Source of the DNA: Gracilaria caudata
Lineage: Eukaryota > Rhodophyta > Florideophyceae > Gracilariales > Gracilariaceae
Length of the DNA: 19,564 nucleotides
Assembly (NCBI GenBank): GCA_030374735.1
Contig: JASCIV010000454.1
Coordinates: forward strand, 1 to 19,564
Reading direction: 5' to 3'
Position numbers and translations under genes: made by a program. The notes beneath the pieces were generated by a model, which did not search any database, had not been told where the DNA came from, and saw only the letters and a list, made by a program, of their open reading frames with translations. This document shows positions 8,545 to 17,769 of the stretch, in pieces (positions within the stretch are counted from its first letter, which is position 1; the number at the start of each line of letters is the position of its first letter).

Positions 8545-10330
8545 TCAGTTCACATTCGGATCTATCCCGTATCCATTGCTACTCCGGCCAGCACGGGTGT
8601 CCGGAATAAACTCGTCACCAAAGGAATCCACAACTTCATAATCACCACTAATTTCTATCTTGAAACCAGGCTTCACAAATTGACGTATGCTAGTACTGCT
8701 CGGTCCACTCATCAACTTGCTACCACTCGCATCTGTATAGAACGTTCCATCAGCCGAACGGTCTCCCGACACGTCAGGAAGAAGTTTGTTGCAGTACTCG
8801 TCACCGAACTTGAAATGCCGGAAGCGAACGAGTCGAGAAGATCCATCGTTTCTAGTCATCACCCCATCCTTCACAATTCCAAGGTTCACACTTTCGTCAG
8901 CCCGTTCTGGCGATACAATGGCAGTGATCGGGTTCCTGATGTCCATGGTGAGCATGCCATAGTGACCATCAACAGAGCAGATAGTATTTGTGGTCCACTC
9001 TTCATACTTTCCTCGCATGAGATCATCGTTGTACTCATATGCGGGGTTGAGAGCATCGACGTTGATAACATTCACTGAGCGTTTGTTGCTTGAATGTCCC
9101 TGGTCATCCCACAGAGCGATTCTCATATCCTCCTCCTCCTTTGTCAAACCCAAGAAAAAGCCTTCCCTCTTCCTCGTCCCAGTGAAGCCAAAGAAACCCT
9201 TGTGAGTCACTTCAGCAAGCAACTCCTTCGTCTTTGCATCGGCAACCGCGAAAATAATTGTATGGGTGCGAAGTCCCACACGTCGTAGACTGGACGTCTG
9301 TGCATGAATGCAGAAGCACACATAGTTCGACCCCGTTCGAAACACGGCACATTTGAAGCCCTCATGTGACTCATCTTCCCTATCATTCTTCCACGGAGTG
9401 TACCCGAACCTTGGAGCATAATTCATCAGAGCCGTAGTCGAAGATCCGTGCTCATGGTCATACGCACTACGGTAAACGATATCGAGATAAGATAGCAAAG
9501 CTGTTAGTTATCATGAGAAGATTTGAAGGACTGAAAAAGAATCGTAATGAAAGAACTTACCACCAGAAACATGGATCCCACTGTGGATGCCAAGTAGGCC
9601 ACATCCTTCCGCTCACATCCGGATCCGAGGTGTCGACTTCGGGGGTTACCCACATATTGTGAAGAGCGTCGGGACACCTCTGGTTTGGCACAATAGCTTC
9701 AGACACCCCCGCTGGTTGTGCAGGGGTTTTTGAGGGCGTTCCATCACTTTCAGCGATCATAATGTACCACCCTCCAACACCTGTCGCCCCAGAAATTTTC
9801 CTCTCAACCCAGTTCAGAGGAGGAAGAGTAGCACTGCCACTTGCCGGTTTGGAGAATATATATGCGCGAGTCGGAAGCCATTTCGAATCCTTCTGATGCA
9901 CTCCATACACAAACTCTTTTTCGCCATCCACTCTTTCCACCCATCCTTCGCTACTCCAGCCAGGTAGAGTTACAAGTGGAAGCGAACGATCATAGCGCAC
10001 GCCGATCACCATGAAGATCTTTGCGTCGCGGTGGAGGTTCAGGCGAATGAAGTCGTCCGTGGCGGGCTGACCGAAGTTTGAGGCATAAAACCAGTCTAGT
10101 CCGTGGTAGATCATGGAGGACTTGTCAGAAATGGGAGCAAAACGGTGAGCCGTATACCGTGGAAAGTACACTCCCTCCGTCAGGATGTTGCCGTTGAGAA
10201 CTGTCCATGACGATACAAGGACCGGGTTCAAAGCGTCAGAGTATGCTGGATGATCCGCACATGTTAAGGGCATAGACGTTACGAGCTTGACGAGAAGGAA
10301 GTGAACGAGCACGAGGATATAGGTCGCCAT
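8545..10330 (-). CDS. Secreted protein of unrecognised family, array copy C
   Basis: Exons 10330-9561 and 9466-8545 join into 563 codons. The signal peptide is roughly residues 1-19 (MATYILVLVHFLLVKLVTS). Exon 1 is one codon shorter than in A and B, in the segment around Val-Asp-Gly-Glu-Lys-Glu; exon 2 is one codon longer. Cys257 is split by the intron, His261 and His263 form Asp-His-Glu-His-Gly, and Glu-Ser-His-Glu-Gly-Phe-Lys-Cys spans 289-296. Nine family cysteines are present, but I see no N-glycosylation sequon, unlike the siblings. Near the C-terminus Asp-Ser-Phe-Gly-Asp-Glu-Phe replaces the Asp-Pro-Trp-Gly-Gly-Glu-Leu of B and D. It has the strongest promoter-like sequence along with A. 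The closest sibling over most of exon 2 and the 3' flank is B. Function unknown. Confidence 0.9.
9467..9560 (-). other. Intron of array copy C (94 nt)
   Basis: The donor is GTAAGTT and the acceptor CCGTAG. It has the best branch-site candidate of the four, CTAAC at 9503-9507, about 36 nt before the acceptor. It is phase 2 and splits the Cys257 codon. Confidence 0.9.
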
Positions 10331-10399
10331 GATTCGTTCTGTGGTAGAACTCTCAGCGATGAAGTGAGAAACATCTGGGAAAGCAGTTGGGTCATGGCG

Positions 10400-10423
10400 T
10401 ATTTATAGTACCGAAACGTCGGC
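10400..10423 (-). promoter_or_regulatory. TATA box and upstream dyad of copy C
   Basis: A perfect TATAAATA (10407-10400, minus strand) lies 69 nt before the ATG. It is preceded by the CCGA-N4-TCGG dyad (10411-10422). Sequence and spacing are the same as for copy A. Confidence 0.75.
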
Positions 10424-11324
10424 GAAGACCACGCAGCACTACCGTCATACCCTTCGTACCCCTGGGAATTGCAATACGTTGCAACTGAAGAACCGTTGAC
10501 GAGAACGTAGAACAACGTCAGGCGTTGCTGCGGGCCTGACAAGATGTTACTGCCTAGGGCTCCAGCTTAGTCTAAACCGATTAAGCCACTGTAATTACAA
10601 TGTAATTTCAATTCTTCGTTAGGTGAAAAGTCTTCATATTTTCAAAGAATTTCAGACTCATGCAAATTTGAAAGTTTGAGCAGCAAAGAAGACAATTTAA
10701 TTGTCTTCTCATGTATTCGGCAGAATTAGCGGAGTGTGTAATGCGCATTTGTGTTCTACATAGGGCCAGTTGGCTCAGTGTCAGTGAAGTTCTCAACAAA
10801 AATTTAGTTTCTTGTAGAAATATTAATCATTTTGTATGTGTATCATCAAATCGGAGAAGCAATAGTTTTGCGTGTAATAAATATACAATTCTCCAAAACT
10901 AGCTGATTCCAATATTTTTTGAGCGGTTCATCAAACGTACATAACACTGAGATATCCCGTTTAACGTAGATGACTTTAACGATCCTTAACAAAAACGAAG
11001 ACTCCGCCAGTTCTCCATATAATTTGTTCCAACATTTCAAAACGGGTGTTTCATAAAGATGTGGGGCACGGATGTATAAGGGTAGTCACGTACTCCCGCG
11101 TGTCCTCAATTCGAAATTATGTTGAAAAGTAAACGAAGTTTAATACTTAACTACAATTCAAAAGTTTTCACACTTAACAAGAGAAACAGAGATTGGAGAT
11201 GACATCTGTTCGTGGAAATTATTGTCAAACAGACATGTACAAATTGGGCGAAGATGTTGCTGGCCGATTTAGAGCTCGGTGTCTTTGGCAAAACTCCCTG
11301 AACCAAATCAAATGCAGTTTTTCT
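10424..11324. other. Spacer between copies C and D
   Basis: No convincing gene. The first part (to about 10575) is a diverged version of the 5' flank of A and B, followed by AT-rich sequence. A perfect 23-nt inverted repeat lies at 10687-10709. About 10848-11040 resembles about 4726-4930. The last 80 bases before copy D's stop resemble the 3' flanks of B and C. Short open frames here carry no recognisable motif. Confidence 0.55.
10687..10709. repeat. Perfect inverted repeat, 11-bp arms
   Basis: Arms AGAAGACAATT and AATTGTCTTCT are separated by a single T. No repeat of this quality is seen in the sister spacers. It could be a dimeric protein-binding site, a cruciform-forming palindrome or the end of a small inverted-repeat element. 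No T-run suggests a bacterial-type terminator, and the setting is eukaryotic. Confidence 0.8.
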
Positions 11325-13117
11325 TTAGTTCACATTCGGATCTATCCCATATCCGTTGCTACTCTGGCCAGCGTCAGTATCCAGAATCAACTCCCCACCC
11401 CAAGGATCCACAACATCGTAATGCCCGGTCATTTGCATCTTGAACCCCGGCTTCACGAATTGTCGGATGCTAGTACTGCTCGGTCCACTCATCAATTTGG
11501 TACCACTCGCATCTGTGTAAAAAGTTCCATTAACCGAACGGCCCCCAAATATGTCACGAAGAAGGAAGATGCAGTAATCCTCGCCGAACTTGTAATCCCG
11601 GAATCGAACGAGCCGTGAAGATCCATCGTGTCGTGTCATGACCCCATCCTTCACATGTCCAAGGTTCACACTCTCGTCAGCCCGTTCTGGCGATACAATG
11701 GCAGTGATCGGGTTTCTCATGTCCATGTTGAGCATTCCATCGTGACCACGACCAGAACATATAGGATTTGTGGTCCATTCTTCATACTTTCCTCGCATAA
11801 GATCATCATTGTACTCGTACTCGGGGTTGAGAGCATTGACGTCGATGACATTCACGGAGCGTTTGTTGCTTGCATGTCCATTCTCTCTCAGAGCGAGTCG
11901 CATATCCTCCTCCTCCTTTGTCAGACCCATGAACCCGCCCCCACTCTTCCTCGTCCCAGTGAAGCCAAAGGAGCCCTTGTGAGTCACATCAGCAAGCAAC
12001 TCCTTCGTCTCGGCATCCGAAATTGCGAAGATAATCGTATGGTAGCGAAGTCCCACACGACGTAGTGTAGACGTCTGTGCATGGATGCAGAAGCACACAT
12101 AATACGATCCCGTTCGAAACACGGTACACTTGAAGCCCTCGTGTGACTCATCTTCCTTATCATTCTTCCACGGAGTGTAGCCGAACCTCGGAGCATAATT
12201 CATCACAGCAAGAGGCGAAGATCCGTGCTCATGGTCATACGCACTACGGCAAACGATGTTTAGGAAAAGGAAACAAAGTTGTCAGTTATCATGAAGAGAT
12301 TTGAGGGACCGAAAAAGAATCGTAATGAAAGAACTTACCACCAGAAACATGGATCCCACTGTGGATGCCAAGTAGGCCACATCTTTCCGCTCACATCTGG
12401 ATCCGAGATATCCACTTCGGGGGTCACCCACATGCCGTGAAGTGAATCAGGACACCTCTGGTTCGGCAGAATAGTTTCTGTCACCGCTGCTGGTTGGGTA
12501 GGTGGCTCTGACGGCGTTCCATCTCTTTCTGCTATCATAGCATACCAACTTCCGACAACCTTCACCCCAGAGATGCTTTTCTCAACCCATTTCTGAGAAG
12601 GAAGGGTAGCACTGCCAGTGGCCGGTCTGGAGAATATGTATGCCCGGTTCGGAAGCCATTTTGAATCCTTCTGATGCACTCCATAAACGAACTCGTTTTC
12701 GAGACCATCCACTCTTTCCGCCCAACCTTCGCTCTTCCACCCTGACAGAGTTGCTGGGGGATAGTTCCGATCATAGGAAACGCCCACAATCAAGAAGATC
12801 ATTGCGTCGCGGTGAAGATTGAGACGAATGAAACTGTCCGTGAGCGGTTGTTCGTAGTGTGACACGTAGAACCAATCTAGTCCGTTGTAGATCATGGAGG
12901 ACTCATCAGAAACTGGTGCGAAACGGTGAGTAGTGTACCGCGGGTAGTAGGCTGCGTCCGTTCGGTTTTTGCCGTTGAGAATTGTCCATGACGACACAAG
13001 CACGGGGTTCAAAGTCGGCGAGTATGCTGGATGATCCGCACATGTTAGGGGTGTGGACGAGACGAGCGCTGCGAAAATGACGTGAAGGAGTACGATTGCA
13101 AATACGTATGTCGCCAT
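11325..13117 (-). CDS. Secreted protein of unrecognised family, array copy D
   Basis: Exons 13117-12339 and 12243-11325 join into 565 codons; it is the longest copy because its signal peptide region has two extra residues (MATYVFAIVLLHVIFAALVSS). The mature region starts Thr-Pro-Leu-Thr-Cys-Ala-Asp-His-Pro. Cys260 is split by the intron, then Tyr-Asp-His-Glu-His-Gly follows, and the tail is SSNGYGIDPNVN. All nine family cysteines are kept. Sequons include Asn-Arg-Thr in exon 1 and Asn-Gly-Thr in exon 2. It is the first copy in transcription order. Exon 2 shares a near-identical tract with B (about 12003-12100) but the Gly-Gly-Gly-Phe-Met-Gly segment with A. Its 5' flank diverges from the others soon after the TATA region, so it sits at the edge of the duplicated block. 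Function unknown. Confidence 0.9.
12244..12338 (-). other. Intron of array copy D (95 nt)
   Basis: The donor is GTAAGTT and the acceptor CCGTAG. A CTGAC branch-site candidate lies at 12281-12285, about 37 nt from the acceptor. Phase and position are as in the other copies. Confidence 0.9.
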
Positions 13118-13185
13118 GATTGCTCGTTCCCAAGGGCAGTGCTAGATGATGCGAGGCAAACGCAGATTTGTTCTGCGACGTGAGA

Positions 13186-13208
13186 TACTTATGGCTCCGA
13201 ATTGGCGA
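13186..13208 (-). promoter_or_regulatory. Degenerate TATA box of copy D
   Basis: Sixty-eight nt before the ATG the minus strand reads CATAAGTA, two changes from TATAAATA. A CCGA half-site is retained (13197-13200), but the dyad partner is altered. Similarity to the flanks of A-C fades upstream of this point. Confidence 0.5.
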
Positions 13209-14653
13209 AAGAGCCCAGCACAACTACTTACATTAGGTTCCGGCAATGTTAGCTAATACCAGCGGCAAGAATGTATTCTGTTATAAAGTGATCAATCAGA
13301 TGGGAATGTTTGAAGACGCGAGGCTCGCATTGTTTTCCAGGGTTCATATGTTTACTTAAACTAAGTTAATGTTAGCAAGATATTGGTTTCCGATCAGTTG
13401 AGAAAACTTCTGGAAACCGCCTTCATACTCTTTCTCAACTTCCACGAATTGTATAAATTTTGATGTCTAAGAAGACGTGATCTGCGTTCGGAAGTGCTCT
13501 CTCCTCCACGTAGAGACCCGCAACGTGCGGGAATCATTCATCAGAATTGCAACTAAAGAGCGTTGAGCAGACTGAAGCGGTTCATGTCATGTTAAGGGTG
13601 TCCCGGAACATCCTTATGAGGTTGACAATTCATGTAAGGCTGCCTTGCGCGATGTAGGGGATTTCATACGTTGGTCAGCATCTGAGCGAAATACGTCGAA
13701 GAATTGAAGTGGAACGCAATTCGCTTGCGGAGAGGATAATTCTTAGCATCAACTGCGGATCGGACAATCGCTGTCAGTGAAAATAAATAATATTATTTAA
13801 ATTGATACCAAGTGTATACGTGGAAGGAATTGTCGCATGAGGGATAGCCCCCAAAACTAATCGTGAGCCTAAAAATAAACCGCGTACTCATTACATCGTT
13901 ATTCAAAGCACTGTCTGTTGTTCACACAATGCGCTCAATGCGGCCACCACGTCTTCAAACAATAGAGGCGAGGCGTTGGCCCAGTAGCGTGCAAACGTTG
14001 TCGCTTTGTTAGAGTGGTCCAAGTGATAATGTGCTTGGGCGACCCGCAGCCATCAACGGATTGGGCGAAGCAATAGGCGTAACTCCACGGCCGCTCCGTC
14101 GTAGCCCGTCTGCTGTGCATACGTGAACACGTGTACACGTACTGTTTTCCTCATGGCACTTTCGATGGTTGGTGCAGATGAATGCTCTACTTCAATATGG
14201 CACGAGGTGATCGGGCAACGTGGCGATCGACAATAATCTGATTGGTTGATTGAGAGAGTATGGCGTTCTGATTGGTGCAAAACCATTATCTACTTTGTAC
14301 TCTCGTGGCGCGTAACGAAGTTGTCCGTGACCACCACCCGGCCATTGTCTGGTGTAGGGTTACACCGTAACATTATCATAACGGAGTTTGGTTTGTTATT
14401 TCCTTAGGAACAATACAAGAACGTATTGTGACTAATCAACAACTGCATACATTCGAATCCCAGAATTATGACCGGCATTCGTCTCATGTACGAACAAAAA
14501 GCCGAAATGAAATTCTACGCGTCCAGCTTGGTTGCCCCCGAAATAAGATTGACGCTGAAAGAGCTTAGTCGAGTTTGCATTTAAAAGCTTATGTAATATT
14601 TTGGAGGGAGTGTTGGCTTCTTCACAAACAATTTTGTCGTTTGCTCCAAGAAC
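13209..14653. other. Spacer between the array and the HET-like gene
   Basis: No convincing gene. An LTR-like terminus is discussed at 14351-14372. Tandem ACGTG/CACGT motifs with a perfect 12-nt palindrome ACGTGTACACGT lie at 14121-14140. Two overlapping minus-strand frames (14286-14053 and 14138-13935) show no recognisable domain. The last 60 bases are the 3' flank of the HET-like gene. Confidence 0.5.
14351..14372 (-). repeat. LTR-like terminus with short inverted repeat
   Basis: The minus strand starts TGTTACGGTGTAACCCTACACC. It has the TGTTA start common at retrotransposon LTR ends and contains the palindrome GGTGTA-N4-TACACC. No second LTR, primer-binding site, polymerase domain or convincing target duplication is visible, so at most this is a solo LTR or decayed fragment extending to lower coordinates. 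Confidence 0.25.
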
Positions 14654-16739
14654 TTAATTCCACCCTATATCTTCGAATTCCGCCCTAAGATTTCTGTATT
14701 GCTTCTTAATACCGGATCCGTAAAGGGAATGCAGCAATAGATTGTCAAATACGGCTTCTCCGACATCACACCTGTCAACCCAAGGCCATGTTTTCAAAAA
14801 GAAAACAATTCCTGCTATAATGAGGAGAAGGATTCCGAAAGCAATAAATATGAAAGAAAAGATTACGAGAATGAAGCAAATGAGTGAAAGAATAAGAAGA
14901 ATGGCAACTGACATTTGCTTTGTGCTTGGAATGCAAGCGAATTTCACTCCCATTTGGCGGTAGGTGTAAAGAACTCCATAATCTCCAACCAGAGCGGTTT
15001 GATCAACGTCCGGGTTCTGTACGAAACGCAAGTATGGAGGAAGGATGTTCCCGTTCCACAGTCCGGTCGCTTCGGCCACCCCAACTACATGACCGCGTCG
15101 CACAGTTGAGAATCTGGCCAAATCAACGACGAGACATCTCTTGTATCGCAAGTCAGGGCTCCTCAAAGTTAGGATGGAAGCGACGTGCCCCGTGGTTGAT
15201 GCCCACATACTCAACTCCGTGTTCCGGTTCAGAAACATGGTGATCTCCGAGCGATCATTCACCTCACAACATCCGGGAAGCATGCCAACCCATTCGAGGA
15301 TTCCATCCCAGTTCGAACACTTCCGCCAAAACATTGATCTTTGGTAAGACATGTCAAGATAACTTCGTCCTATGAGCATGGGGCACTGACATACCAATGA
15401 TTCCCAAAACACAATTTTCGTGAAGTCTTTGGACGAAACCACGAATGCATTCTCTTTTCTCATCATGGATGTATGGCTTCGGCTGTATGCACCCTCTGCT
15501 ATAGTTCGAAGCGCCCATGCTTTCCATTGGCTTGCTGCTTCGACTGTTCGCAAATCCTCATTGACTGCGGAGACAGTCACTCCATCGGTCAGAACTGCAG
15601 TAGCCAACGCGAGAGTTACTGATCTTAGATAGATGCCCGTACCTCCGATGTTAGAGATACCGTTGTCCAGCATCTCGTACATGGAAGGTCCGAAATAGAT
15701 CGTATCGTCATACTTCCGGAGCATGTAGTCATCAACTACTATTCCCCTTCCAGCAACTCCGAGAACGGTTTCCAGTTTTCTCCAGAAATCTGTCCCATAA
15801 AGACGCTCTTGGGCGTCGTAAACCCGAATGACCGGACACACAGCATAAGCAAAGAGCCCAAACTCTTCCCAATCGACAAGTTCGTAAACTCGGCTCCGTT
15901 CTTCAGGGTCCACATTCATCATTACAAGTCTGTCAATCCAAATTCGAACCTTATTCGTACCCCTCCGCTTCGCAAGTGCCATGCAAGATCTCATGATTTG
16001 GCTCCAGCGGAAATCGTCGACAAAATCAGATGTCATTTCAACGTCCATCTGAGCCAAGCCTTCATCTGTCTTGGTTCTCCCTTTCTCATCGACCAGACGC
16101 ATTCGTCGTGTGATCTTGACGCTCTTCCCTTTGTATGATAGTGCAACTAAGGTCACGTTGTCTTCAGGGGTATCTTCGACTCCTGCCCCGCGATGACTAC
16201 TCTCACGAAGTTCGGCTCGCAGATTTTGCCACCACATTCAACACTCGGCTAAAACCCCTCACAAAGCTTCTACGCGCAGCCTGGGCGGCCTCTTCGCCTT
16301 TCCGTGAGCAAACTTCGCGATAAAGGTAGTCCCCTGAGGCACGCACAGTTTGGAGAGCGTCAATTGTTGTAAGATCGACTTCATGTTCCGCCTTTTCGGA
16401 TATATTATTCTGTCCAAGCAATGCCCTGTAGAACGCGAGATTACCAGACTGTTTCATTTGCTCGCTCAGAGTGTGACTGACATCAAATTTTCTCACAGCG
16501 TTTTCAAACCTTTGCTGGGGATGATATTTGTACTTCGAAGTTATACGTCCGTATATGTTGGTGTATTGTCCAGTTGAGAACTCTCCCTCGAAGCAAGGAG
16601 CGTCTCTTCTACTGTTCGCCCAGCGGAAATTAGTTCCTTTCCGCGGTAAGAACAAGAGGAGGAAAAAGTTCATCACCTTGACGACCACGTCAGTTAAGGT
16701 CGCAACATCCTGATCGTTAGTTTTATTCGAATCGTCCAT
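14654..16739 (-). CDS. Protein with diverged HET-like domain and C-terminal membrane hairpin
   Basis: I call one gene of two exons, 16739-16274 and 16182-14654, giving 664 residues. The two large frames overlap at 16203-16237 in different phases. Removing 91 nt with GT-AG ends joins them in frame, and that length is close to the array introns. In the joined product Val-Ala-Leu-Ser-Tyr (about 168-172) and Trp-Ile-Asp-Arg-Leu (237-241) recall the ALSYxWG and WIDxLCI motifs of HET (heterokaryon incompatibility) domains, although the Cys and the Gln of the second motif are missing. Residues about 580-619 are strongly hydrophobic and form two membrane passes, followed by a 45-residue tail. A shorter hydrophobic stretch lies near residue 25. 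ATG 16739 is preferred: a TATA-like TTTAAATA lies exactly 69 nt upstream. Alternatives are two adjacent genes or a frameshifted copy. HET proteins trigger recognition-linked cell death in fungi; that role here is speculation. Confidence 0.7.
16183..16273 (-). other. Inferred intron of the HET-like gene (91 nt)
   Basis: The donor is C|GTAGAAG and the acceptor GGGGCAG|GA. It is phase 1 and restores a single 665-codon frame including the stop. The length is close to the 94-98 nt array introns, but the donor is weaker than GTAAGTT and no clear CTRAC branch site stands out. The removed segment includes the in-frame TGA that ends the upstream frame. Confidence 0.5.
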
Positions 16740-16808
16740 CGGGAAGAGCTGCACTGTCGCGGAGATAGCGCTTCTTAGAAAATTATATAATGCGTAGAAC
16801 CACAGCGG

Positions 16809-16816
16809 TATTTAAA
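16809..16816 (-). promoter_or_regulatory. TATA-like box of the HET-like gene
   Basis: The minus strand reads TTTAAATA, followed by C as in the array promoters. It ends 69 nt before ATG 16739, the spacing seen at copies A, B and C. The shared spacing supports both this box and the chosen start. Confidence 0.5.
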
Positions 16817-17294
16817 AAGTGCTTCGCAAGGCCTCCACTAGATGTAACCGAGGGCTGAATTGGTTCTTGAGTGCAGCAATCATCCATCGGTTGGCTGGCT
16901 TTCTTTCGTCTTCTGGACGAGCGAGTTCAATTTTTGTAGCAATTCTCTCACGGGTAAAGCGTTGCAGGAATCATCTGCACGGCGTGCACAACGCTTACAT
17001 GGACAAGTTCTGAAGTACCGTCAACTGAGTCTGTGCCATTGGTTGGATGCGTAATGCGTTACGGTACTTCTGTACAAATGGGGAACTTCAGGGTTCAACC
17101 TCCAGAACTGAGGAAGATCTATGGGTCCTTGAGGGATTGAACTGGGAAATACGTTTAATTTCAAAAACAAGCAGCAATAACGAGTCAGAAGCACGTCATT
17201 CAGCGATGTTGATTCAAATAAATCATGACTAGGCTGCACGCGTACCGGATGCACGTGTACTGTACCAGTACATAATCCGATTATGGTTTTCGTT
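16817..17294. other. Spacer upstream of the HET-like gene
   Basis: No convincing gene. A minus-strand frame at 17374-17021 has an unconvincing composition. A nested inverted repeat (CGGAT...ATCCG around GTACTG-TAC-CAGTAC) lies at 17246-17279. Confidence 0.5.
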
Positions 17295-17766
17295 TCATTG
17301 CTGCCGAGGAATCTGGCGCATTTCAGAAATTGGAGGCATGCCATCGAGGTGCTCCCACAGCGTTGATCGCTCAAAGAACATTCTATTATACGTCATCATG
17401 ATTGTGTACGCCAAGCTCGTACATGCAAGACCCCTTCCACATTTGCTTTCGTAGAACTCTCGTCCCACTCGCTGGAGTACCCGTGCGCTAACTCCGTCCC
17501 TGGCATTAGAGTACATTTCGCAAGCTTTTCGATACTCTTTGTTTGCTCATCGTGTAACATGCCTTCATGTAGTAGTTGATGTTCTGAGAAGAATCGAATG
17601 TAATGTGCAGACCTGGAGCACGACAGTCGCACACAACCTCAAAATAGTCTGAAAAGTCGTCTGTAACTTCGACGACGCAATTTACACGCATGGGAGACGA
17701 CGGAAAGGCATCCGAATTGGGCGTGAACGTTGTCCACGGCTGCTCGTTGTGGCTTCTGCAGTTCTT
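17295..17766 (-). pseudogene. Possible frame-disrupted coding relic, unrecognised
   Basis: Two minus-strand frames follow each other with a small overlap. The first is open from 17766 to 17506 and reads like protein (segments NEQPWTTFTPNSDAF and DDFSDYFEVVCDCRAPG). The second is open from 17546 to 17295 and continues in similar style (ACEMYSNARDGVSARVLQRV). A single frame change within 17506-17546 would connect them. The upstream end is closed by TAG at 17767-17769, which could also be the end of an intron (ATTTAG). No family is recognised. It may be a decayed gene, a spliced gene I cannot resolve, or chance. Confidence 0.3.
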
Positions 17767-17769
17767 CTA

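Noticed and set aside
8473..9078. Plus-strand open frame of 201 codons opposite copy C
   Set aside because: Antisense to exon 2. The same shadow appears opposite B and D because the exons are homologous.
13590..14372. Full transposon with TGTTA ends at both sides
   Set aside because: The left end TGTTAAGGGTGT only weakly resembles the right end, and flanking bases do not form a target duplication.
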